In this document: positions 20,815 through 29,500 of the stretch, piece after piece
Layout of the letters: each line of letters starts with the position of its first letter
Numbering within the stretch: position 1 is the first letter of the stretch
DNA from: Fratercula arctica
Lineage: Eukaryota > Chordata > Aves > Charadriiformes > Alcidae
DNA: 64,000 nt
NCBI GenBank assembly: GCA_947846985.1
Contig: CANTUZ010000024.1
Location: forward strand, 3,369,791-3,433,790
Direction: 5' to 3'
Translations under genes and position numbers: made by a program
Notes under the pieces: model-generated
Told to the model about the DNA's origin: nothing
What the model saw: only the letters and a program-made list of their open reading frames with translations
Database searches by the model: none

Positions 20815-22489
20815 GGGCTGGGGCAGCCTCCTTCTGCTGGCACGCCCAGGGCGGGTCGGGATGGGGCGGGGGGGACACCATGCTCCCTCTCCTGCTTAAA
20901 AGCTGGATCCAATCCTGGCCCTGCCCAGAGCCCGGAGCAGCCGGGGCATCCCTGTCCCCAGCCCCACAGACCCGGGGAGCGCAATGGGAGCCCAAAGGCA
21001 ACAGGACCTTCCTGCCCACCCCGTCCCTTTAGGCCCTGAGGAGATTAATGTTTAATCTTTGGTTATTTTCCCCTTCCATCTCCCTTCCATTTATTAACTG
21101 GGGGGGGGGGGAAGGTTTGATATTGTCTGATTGCAGAGCAGACTCTGGGCATTAACTAGATTAAAAGAAGGTCATGCAGCGCAAGATGGGCCGGGGTGCC
21201 TGAGGCACAACAGCCAGGGCAATTGCGGTGCAGAACCCCACACGACGCTGCCGGTGCAGGTCTGGGGGCACAGTTTTGCCCCAACTGCACCCCTCCTCGG
21301 CACCTCCTGCCTCCGTACCTTCCGCAGCACCATCTGCAGGATGCGGGCAGCCCACCGTGCCCCGCCAGCTCTCCCCACGGCAGCCCCTGCCGCAGGATGC
21401 CAGTGGCTGCCCCACCGTAAGCAAGAGTAAGGCTCTGTGATACACCGTGAGATAAGAGCCGATTAGCGGTTTCTTTCTAATTTGATTATTTCAGATTACA
21501 CTGATTAAGAGCACGTGCAAGCTAACAGTCCCCTGTCCCAGCATCCTGCTGGAGGGCCGGGCTGCGCCGCCAGCGCCTGGGCCTGGCTTTGCCCGGCCAG
21601 CAAGCCACTTTGCAGCGCACTGAAGCTGCTGGAAGTAAAAAGAGCATTTTCCTGGAAATACAATTACAGCCCATGTGTCTCATGCCCAGCCACGATTTAC
21701 CCACCATCTGCCAGGCTCAGGCAGCCGACACGGCCGGGGCTGGGGATGAGGCGAAGGGACCTGCTGGCTCCTGCTGTGAACCAGGGCAAGGGCAGAGATG
21801 CTGCTGGCAGCCCGGGCCCAGTGCCGCGCGGGGACCTGGCTGTGGTGGCTCTGCCCCAAGCCCCCGTGTTCCCGGTGGTGGCAATGGCAGGGGGGGGATT
21901 AGCGGGCAACAAGGCAAACAAGGCAGAGATTGATTAAAGCAGGGTTAGCCGAGATTAGAGGATCACGGCGGACAAGCGGGAGATTGCCAATCAGCGGGCC
22001 GGGCGGCGGGGAGGGGGCTGCAGGGCGGCGTCCCTCGGCGCGGCCCAGGGGTGCCACGCAGAGCTGCGCCCACCCCCCGCCTTGTCACAGCGAGGGGACG
22101 GCCACGGGGACAGCGGGAAGCCAGAGCGCACCCCCCGGCGGCACCCGGCTTCTCGCCCGCATGCAAAGGTGTGCGGCGCACCCCCCCCTGCACCGCACCC
22201 CCCGACACCAGCATCCCCCTGCACCGCACCCCCCGACACCAGCATCCCCCTGCACCGCACCCCCCGACACCAGCATCCCCCTGCACTGCACCCCCTGCAC
22301 GCCCCTAAACACCTGCAACCCCTGCACTGCACCGCCCGGCACTGCACCCCGCCGCACTGCATCCCCATTACACTGCACCCCGACACCTGCAACACCCTGC
22401 ACCCCCTCGATAGCTGCACCCCCCCTTAAGCCCCCCCGACACCTGCACCCCCGCCCCCTGCACCGCACCCCCCGACACCCCGCTCCCCG
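20815..22489. other. HCN3-FDPS intergenic interval without PKLR
   Basis: In human, PKLR occupies this interval. Here I found no pyruvate kinase motif and no spliced gene on either strand. What is present is a G12 run near 21101, a CACGTG E-box at 21512-21517, about ten GATTA/TAATC motifs from 21043 to 21957 (four of them within 21461-21507), and a C-rich tandem repeat from 22190. The block may hold an enhancer. Confidence 0.6.
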
Positions 22490-22490
22490 C
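22190..22490. repeat. 31-bp C-rich tandem repeat with degenerate tail
   Basis: Three nearly identical 31-bp units start at 22190, 22221 and 22252. Each contains GCACCGCACC and ACACCAGCATCC. They are followed to about 22490 by decayed CTGCACC-type units. The array ends just before the FDPS promoter. The open frames across it are compositional, and the repeat is in a non-genic position. Confidence 0.8.
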
Positions 22491-22834
22491 AACTGCCCGC
22501 CCCGCCCTCGCGCTGCGGCCGGGCGCTCTCTCCATCCTCCCTCTCCACCAATCAGCCGGCTCGGTCCCGCCCTCCCCGCGCTCCTACTGGCCCATCCTGC
22601 TTGGGCTCATCCTCATACGATGGAGCGGGCCAATGAGCGCGGGCGCAGGGCGCGTCCCGAGGCTGGCCCCGCCCCCAAGCGGGGCACGCCGGGAGCTGTA
22701 GTCCGGCGGCGGCGGGGCGGCCGCGGCCGCGGCGGCTCCGCACTACGCGCCCCGGCGGGCCCCGCGCCCGGCGCCGGGGGCGGAGCGCCTCAAAAGGCCG
22801 CGGGCGGCGGGGCCCGGCCGCGCTCCGGGTCACG
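22491..22834 (+). promoter_or_regulatory. FDPS: FDPS promoter and 5'UTR (CpG island, CCAAT, SRE-like, ZNF143-like)
   Basis: CpG-rich block ending at the FDPS start codon, with CCAATCAG near 22549 and a second CCAAT at 22630-22634. CTCATACGAT at 22612-22621, nine bases before the second CCAAT, matches the mammalian FPP synthase sterol element SRE-3 (CTCACACGAG) at 8 of 10 positions. In mammals SREBP acts there with NF-Y on a neighbouring CCAAT box. On the minus strand, 22684-22702 reads ACTACAGCTCCCGGCGTGC, close to the ZNF143 consensus ACTACAAYTCCCAGCATGC. Motif identities are seen; function is inferred. Confidence 0.6.
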
Positions 22835-25474
22835 ATGAGCGGTAGCGGGGCGGCCGAGCGGGAGGAGTTCGCGGCCTTCTTCCCGCAGATCGTCCGCGAT
22901 CTGACGGAGGGTGGCCTGGGCCACCCGGAGGTGGGCGACGCCGTGGCGAGGCTGAAGGAGGTGAGGGGCGGGGAGGGCAGGCCGGAGTTGGGGACGGTGG
23001 GCCCAGCGCTGACCCTGCTGCCCCCGTTGCCCGCAGGTGCTGGAGTACAACGCGCCGGGCGGGAAGTGCAACCGCGGGCTGACGGTGCTGGCCGCCTTCC
23101 GGCAGCTGGTGGGGCCCGAGCAGCGCGACCCCGAGAGCCTCCAGTGCGCCCTGGCCGTCGGCTGGTGCATCGAGCTGGTGAGAGCCGGGGAGGGCGGCAG
23201 TGGGCAGGGGTCCCGTGGGGTGACCCCCAGCCCTAACCCGGCTTCTCATAGTTCCAAGCCTTTTTCCTGGTGGCTGACGACATCATGGACATGTCCCTCA
23301 CCCGGCGAGGGCAGCTCTGCTGGTACAAGAAGGTGAGAGCGCTCGGGAGGGCCCTGGCTGCCAGGGGTGCCCTGTGGGGCTGGGGTGTTGTGTGACATCT
23401 CTCTGCTCTCCTGGTGCAGGAGGGGATCGGGCTGGATGCCATCAACGATGCCTTTCTCCTTGAGTCGTCTGTCTACCGGCTGCTGAAGAAGTACTGTGGG
23501 GAGCGCCCATACTACCTGCACCTGCTGGAGCTCTTCTTGCAGGTGAGCCTGACCCCTGTGTCACCCTCCTGCAGGCTTACCCTGGGGCTGGGCCCTTCCT
23601 GGAGGCTTCATAGAATGGTTTGGGTGGAAAGGGACCTTAAAGCCCATCCAGTGCCACCCCCTGCCCTGGGCAGGAACACCTCCCACCAGCCCAGGTTGCT
23701 CCAAGCCCCATCCAACCTGGCCTTGAACCCCTCCAGGGATGGGGCAGCCACAGCTTCTCTGGGCAACCTGGGCCAGGGGCTCACCAGCAAAGAATTTCTT
23801 CCCAATATCTCATCTAAATCTCCCCTCTTTCGGTGTAAAACCCTTCCCCCTTGTCCCATGGCTCCCCTCCCTGCTCCAGAGTCCCTCCCCAGCCTTCATG
23901 GAGCCCCTTTAGGGACTGGAAGGAGCTCAAAGGTCTCCCTGGAGCCTTCTCTTCTCCAGGCTGAACCCGCCCAATGCTCTCAGCCTGTCAGGGAGACAGG
24001 CCTGTGGACTGTTCCTTAGGTCCCTGGACCATTCTGCTGGACTCACACTCTTCCTTCAGACTTGGAGAGGAGCCGAAATGGGGCTTGGGCTTGGGGTTTT
24101 CACTGTGCTGTGGGGACTGTGTGAATAAATTCTTTCCTCTTCAGACTGCCTACCAGACTGAGCTTGGGCAGATGCTGGACCTCATCACTGCTCCCATTTC
24201 CCAGGTGGATTTGAATCGCTTCAGTGAGCAGAGGTAAAGAGGTAGAAGGGGACAGAGATGCCAGCCCAGCTGTGGCAGGGTGGCTCTGCTTGCAGTCCCC
24301 TCCAGACTGTGTGAGAGAGACAAGGGCTTGCTGAAATGCTGGTCTCGCCTTCCAGGCCTGGGGCAGCAAGCCTTGCTCGCTCCGTCGGAGCTCGGGGGCT
24401 GGTTTGGAGGGAGCTGCTGCTTTTCTCCTGCTGGCCCTCATCTGCGGAGCCCTGGTGGGAGGGGAAGGCCTGGGCTTTGTCACTGAGCGTGGTTCCTCTG
24501 CCGCAGGTATAAGGCAATCGTTAAGTATAAGACGGCGTTCTATTCCTTCTACCTGCCTGTGGCCGCTGCCATGTACATGGTGAGTTTTGCGGAAATGGTC
24601 TCTGAAGGGGCCTAACCCTCGATCTGAGGCTGTCAAGGAGGGCAGAGGGCTGGGAGATGGCAGAAGTGAGGGTGGAGGGCAGGTGCTGGAAGGCTTTATT
24701 CCTTTTACCCCCTCTTAGACTGGTATTGACAGCAAGGAGGAGCATGACAATGCCAAAGCGATCTTGTTGGAGATGGGTGAATTCTTTCAGATCCAGGTAG
24801 GAGGTGGCTCCCTGTCCCTCAGGGCCTGTAAGATGCTGGTTGTGGCGCTCACATGCTTCCATCTTTGTTCAGGATGATTACCTGGACTGCTTCGGGGACC
24901 CGGAGCTGACGGGGAAGGTTGGCACTGATATCCAGGACAATAAGTGCAGTTGGCTGGTGGTGGAGTGTCTCCGTCGGGTCACACCGGACCAAAGGCGGAT
25001 CCTGGAGGTAATCGGCCACCAGGCTGATAAACCCCCTGGAGAAGGGGGAGAGGTGGTGTGGACTCCATTGCTCAGGGCGTGGTGTAGGGGGAGCGTAGAG
25101 TGCTGTAGTGTACCCCTACCACCCTGTGTAGCTGCACTGTGCTGCTGCCTGGCTGGGCAGCAGCCCAGTTGGTGGCTGCGAGTAGAGCAGGGCGGTAGCA
25201 GGGAGAACAAGAGGTGGCTTCTGTGGTGGCAATAAGCTTGACCTCAGCCTGGCTTATTCTGGGGTTTTCTCAGGAGAACTATGGATGCAAGGAGCCTGAG
25301 AAGGTGGCAAAGGTGAAGGAGCTCTATGAGGCTGTGGGCATGAGGGCTGCTTTTCAGGAGTACGAGGAGAACAGCTATCGGCGCCTGCAGGAACTGATCG
25401 GAAAGCATGCCAACTGCCTCCCCAGGGAGATCTTCCTTGGCCTCGCTCAGAAGATTTACAAGCGGCAGAAGTGA
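22835..25474 (+). CDS. FDPS: FDPS, farnesyl diphosphate synthase
   Basis: Condenses dimethylallyl and geranyl diphosphate with isopentenyl diphosphate to make farnesyl diphosphate (mevalonate pathway, cytosol/peroxisome). Coding exons: 22835-22960, 23037-23177, 23252-23332, 23420-23542, 24145-24233, 24507-24579, 24719-24796, 24873-25007, 25274-25474. They total 1047 nt, 348 aa, close to the 353 aa human short form. The first aspartate-rich motif DDIMD is at 98-102, preceded by FF at 93-94 (the residues known from chicken FPPS to set C15 chain length). [11 protein letters not shown] follows. The second motif DDYLDCFGD starts at 238, then [17 protein letters not shown]. The C-terminus KIYKRQK fits the family. 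The start ATG matches the cytosolic form; no mitochondrial leader was identified. A CR1 tail sits in intron 4. Confidence 0.97.
23609..23998 (-). mobile_element. CR1 LINE 3' fragment in FDPS intron 4
   Basis: The block begins with CATAGAATGGTTTGGGTGG and continues with the diagnostic avian CR1 3'UTR phrases in reverse, so the element is on the minus strand. It is 5'-truncated, as most CR1 copies are. It closely resembles the plus-strand copy at 61857-62325, including the phrases for 'accttaaagcccatcc' and 'gagaagagaaggctcc', suggesting one subfamily. Confidence 0.93.
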
Positions 25475-25639
25475 TGGTGGGCCTGTCTGTGGACTGCTTG
25501 GCCTGTACAAAGGGGGCCTGGTGCACTCCCCTCCTCTGCTGTAGCTGCCTGGAGCCGGTCCCTGCCCCGCGATGGGGCTCTGGGGGTGTTTGTGGGGCTG
25601 CGGGGGGGGGGTCGTGGATTATCTGCCAGCCCTTGTGTC

Positions 25640-25645
25640 AATAAA
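25640..25645 (+). terminator. FDPS: FDPS poly(A) signal AATAAA
   Basis: AATAAA about 165 bases after the FDPS stop, followed by the GT-rich ATTGTGGGTGCG and GGTGTGGG. The short 3'UTR ends near 25660, only about 150-200 bases before the presumed RUSC1 first exon. Confidence 0.8.
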
Positions 25646-25689
25646 CATAAGTTATTGTGGGTGCGTCGCTGCCTGGTGTGGGCTGGGGC

Positions 25690-26524
25690 CGGGGCCGCAC
25701 CGAGGCGGGGGATGCTGCGGGGGGGGTGGGTGGTACCGGAGCACCGCCCCGCGGGGGGGGGGGGGTGGGTGGTACCGGAGCACCGCCCCGCGGGCGGGGC
25801 GGGGCCGGGGCGGCTCCCGGGCGGGGCCGGGGCTCCTCCACCCCGCAAGCCGCAGTCGCCGCCGCAGCGCGACGAGGTGAGCGGGGCTGCGGGGGCTCCG
25901 TGGGGGGGGGGGCTCGGTAGGGCGGGGGGGCGGGGGGTGAGCTCCGCGCAGCGGCGAGGGGAAGGGGCGGCTGGGTCCTGGGTCAGGGTCCGGGCTGGGG
26001 CTCTCCCCTCGGCGGGGGAAGGGCCGAGCGATGCGGCGGCTGCCATGTCTGCGGGGCCGGGGCCGGGCGTCTCCTCGCCGTGCCGGGGGCTCGGGGCCGG
26101 CCGAGCCCCCCCCCCACCCCCCCCTCGGCTGGGGTTTCAAGGGCGTTTTCTCCTTGGCGGCATCTCTGAGATGCTCCCGACCGCCGAGACCCGGCGGGGG
26201 GAATTCAGCCCTGCCGCTGCAGCTGCCTGGACCGGCCAGAGCATCCTCCGACCACGCTCGGGTCGTGCCCCAAGGACCGGCCGCCGGGGACCGGCCGCAG
26301 CCCCTGCCCAGCTGGACGGGCCCGAGCTGTGGGGCAGCCCCTCTCCCCTGGGCGTATTCCCACCTCCGAACCCACAGGCCCTCGCGCCGGTCCCCTGCAG
26401 CCGTCCATTCCCTGCTCGGTGGCTGCCGCAAGGTCACTGCCATCCCTCTCACCCCATCCGTTGCTCTCCAGGTTTGTGCTGCCGTGTTCCCCCAGGCTGA
26501 CTGAAAGGGGTTTGATGTTTGCAG
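25690..26524 (+). promoter_or_regulatory. RUSC1: RUSC1 upstream CpG island with 5' noncoding exon and intron
   Basis: G- and CpG-rich block right after the FDPS poly(A) site. A donor GACGAG|GTGAGC at 25876/25877 and an acceptor TTTGCAG|GGAGCTGG at 26524/26525 fit a noncoding first exon (start not resolved, roughly 25800) spliced to the exon carrying the long-form ATG. It contains a two-copy direct duplication at 25727-25757 and 25766-25796. RUSC1 is thus separated from FDPS by less than 200 bases. Confidence 0.55.
25727..25796. repeat. Two-copy direct repeat (period about 39 bp) in RUSC1 promoter
   Basis: The phrase GGTGGTACCGGAGCACCGCC followed by CCGCGGG occurs twice, separated by a pure G run. 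It is a local tandem duplication inside the CpG island and brings two copies of any site within it. Confidence 0.75.
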
Positions 26525-26591
26525 GGAGCTGGATGGTCTGAAGAGAGGAGCTGTGGGGCTCTCTGAGGAACCCTGGCACATGAGCAGCATC

Positions 26592-29500
26592 ATGCTGGCT
26601 CCCAAGAAAGGCCTGCTGTGCAACCTCAACCACATCCATCTGCAGCACATCTCCCTGGGGCTGCACCTCTCCCGGCACCCAGAGCTCCAAGAGACCTCCA
26701 CCTCCGTGGGTGGAGGAGACCAGACCGGCTGCAGCGACTGCCCAGAGAACTGTGAGCAAGTGGATGCCAATTCCAACAATCCCTCCTTGAAATGCCGGTG
26801 TTGTGAGTCCCACACTCAGCAGCCGGTGACGTTGGGTCTCCAGAACCAGGCAGTTCAAGAGAATTTCCCCTACCTGCATGCTGGGGAGGAGGTGACTTCC
26901 CCTTGTGATCCCCCTTGTGATCTGGCTTCCTCCTCCTCCTCCTCCTCCGTCAGCAGCTGCTCGGATTTCAGCTTGGATGACTCCCCGGTCTCCGTGTACT
27001 GCAAGGGGTTCTCCAGAGAAGGGTCCCAATCCCCTGAAAATCAGCCCAACGTCATTCCCGTAGAAGACACCCAGTTGTTGGCTGACCAGGGGAGGACGTG
27101 TGATGGAACAGACACCAACCTCAACCCCTTGGTGCTTCAGAGATCGGACACCTTGGCTGGAGCGAGCCCGGACAGCCTCTGCAGCAGCACCTTGCTTGAT
27201 TCCCAGTGCGATGAGACCTTTCCCAGTGCAGTCGCACAGGAGACCACTAGCATCTGCGCCGACCTTGACCCTAACTGCAACTCCCTCCCCAACCCCGATG
27301 CCATGCCTCCGGCACTGCCATCCCCAAGACGATGGGATTCTGGTCTGAGCAGAGCTCCTGAGCTGCAGCCCCGGGCTGGCAGTGTCCCCCCGCCTGTGCC
27401 CCCCCGGCCCCGAAGACGGCTGCAGGTTCTCAACGCGCAGAGGGCAGAGCAGCTGCTCCTGCCCGTGGAGCCGGAGCCTGGCTCGGGCGACCTCTGCAGA
27501 GATGCGGGCAAGAAGACCATCACCTCCTTCCACGAGCTTGCCCAGAAGAGGAAGAGGAACGCCGCTGGGCCCACTCCTGCCCAGGCCAGGGCTGACCGGA
27601 GCGACTGGCTGATCGTATTCTCACCTGACACAGAGCTGCCACCCCCCAGCGAGCTCCTCTCCAACGCCACGGGCCAGGAGCCAGCCCGGAACCAGCTCCA
27701 GCACGACTGGCCAGCAAAACCACCCAGCTCCAGGCAGAGAGAGGTGACCACGTTCAAGGAGCTGCGGTACCGCAGTGCCTCCAGCAAGCCCAAGGGCCAG
27801 CCAGCCGGCGAGCGGGCAGAGCTGGTGGCATCTCAGCACCCCCCTGCACCCCTCCAGGTGGCCATAGGTGGCGACGGCGCAGGCTGGGTGCCACCTGTGC
27901 CTCTGGGCGGACGCTTGCTGGCACCCATGGAAAGCCACCAGCCGAAGAGGAGGCGATCCCGGCCGGGGCTGCAGCCCATCGCAGAGGCGCAGCTGGGGGC
28001 CGCAGAGGAGGGGGGGCCGCCACCGCGGAGCCGCCCTCCGGGAGAGACGGGGCTGGGCTCCGGCTGTGACAAAGACACCCCGGTTCTTCGGAGGCTCGGG
28101 GGACCCGGTGGGGACCCCCGTGTGCCGGGGACGGTGGAGAGCAGAGACGAGCCCTGCAGGGAGGGTGAGTTTGGGTGCCCTGGGCCGGGGGCGGGCGGGG
28201 GGGGGGTCGCCCTTTAGGGGACCCAGCGGGGCGGGGGGTGCGGGTGGCGGCCGCGGGCTCCTCTCTGGCCGGTGCCGGTGGTTTTGTCCCGGCTCCGTGC
28301 GGGCAGGGCCGTCCCCGTCCGCGCCCCCGGCGGGGGACACACGGCCCCGAGGCCGCCTGGGGCCGGGCCGGCCGCGCCTCACCCGCGCCGCCCGCCCCGC
28401 TCCGCCCGCCGCGGCCTCCGGCTCCATGGCCGAGCGCGGCGCGGCGGGCCCCGGCGGGGAGCGGGCCCGGGGCGGCGAGGCGGGCTGGGGACGGCCCGGG
28501 CCTCCCGCGGCGGCGGCGCCCGGGCCCCGCTCGGTCCCGCCGGCTCCGGCAGCGCCCGCCGGCGGCGGGGAGCCCGGGCCAGGCCGCGCTCACCCCGCCG
28601 CCCCGCTCTCTCCAGCCAGGCCCGCCGCGGGGAGCACGGAGGGAGCCCGCCGGCCCCGCGGGGAGCAGAAGAAAGGTAACGGCCCGGCGGGGGGGGGGGG
28701 GTGCCGTCGGAGCCGCCGCCAGGCCCGGCGACGGCGGGGGGCGACCGAGCGCGGCGCGGGGGTCGGCGGCGGGGCTCGGGCGGGGGCGGGACGGGGAGCC
28801 GCGGGGCCCGGCCCCGGCCGCCTCTCGGCAGGTGGTGCTGTGGAGCCGGCGGACGGGGCTGGGGCTGTCCCGGCGTCTTGCCAACCCCGGGAGGGTCCCC
28901 CCCATCCCCACCGCTCCGTCCCGGCCTCGTCCCCTTGGAAACGGCGGGTCCTTCATCCCGGCGCTTGAGAGATGCGGGTTACCATGGCAACAGCCCGGGA
29001 TGCTCCTTTCGCCTGGGCCTTCCCGGCTGCTCCGGGCCTCGGTGTCCGTCCAGAGCTGCCTCTCGCTGCGGCCGTGGCTGGTGCAGGGCCGGCCAGCCCC
29101 GTGCGGCGGCGGTGGGGTCGGGCTGTCCGGCTGACATCTTCCTCTCCCTTGTCCAACAGCCCTGCTGGTCGCCATCAGCACCGCCGTGGATAAGATTATC
29201 GCCCACTTCAGCGCCGCACGGAACCTGGTGCAGAAGGTGAGGGCCCGGGCTGGGGTGGGCAGGAGTGAGGGCAGGCCACGCAGGAGGGGCTTGAGGAGCT
29301 CCAGGGGAGGGTACCGCCGTCCCTCCCTACAGCTCAGGTGCTGCCATTCCCCTCCCTCTCCTCCCCTTGTGCCTCCCTACATCAGGCCCAGCTGGGAGAC
29401 AGCCGGCTCAGCCCAGATGTGGGCTACCTGCTGCTGCACACCCTCTGCCCTGCGCTCTATGCCTTGGTGGAGGATGGGCTGAAGCCGTTCCAGAAGGATG

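Noticed and set aside
21930..22838. 302-aa plus-strand open frame before FDPS
   Set aside because: It covers the C-rich tandem repeat and promoter, has no family resemblance, and is out of frame with FDPS.
26205..27533. 442-aa minus-strand open frame opposite RUSC1
   Set aside because: It is antisense to the conserved RUSC1 long exon and arises from codon composition of that exon.
27754..29181. 475-aa minus-strand open frame opposite RUSC1
   Set aside because: Shadow of the GC-rich RUSC1 exons and CpG island; no recognisable domain and no splice context.
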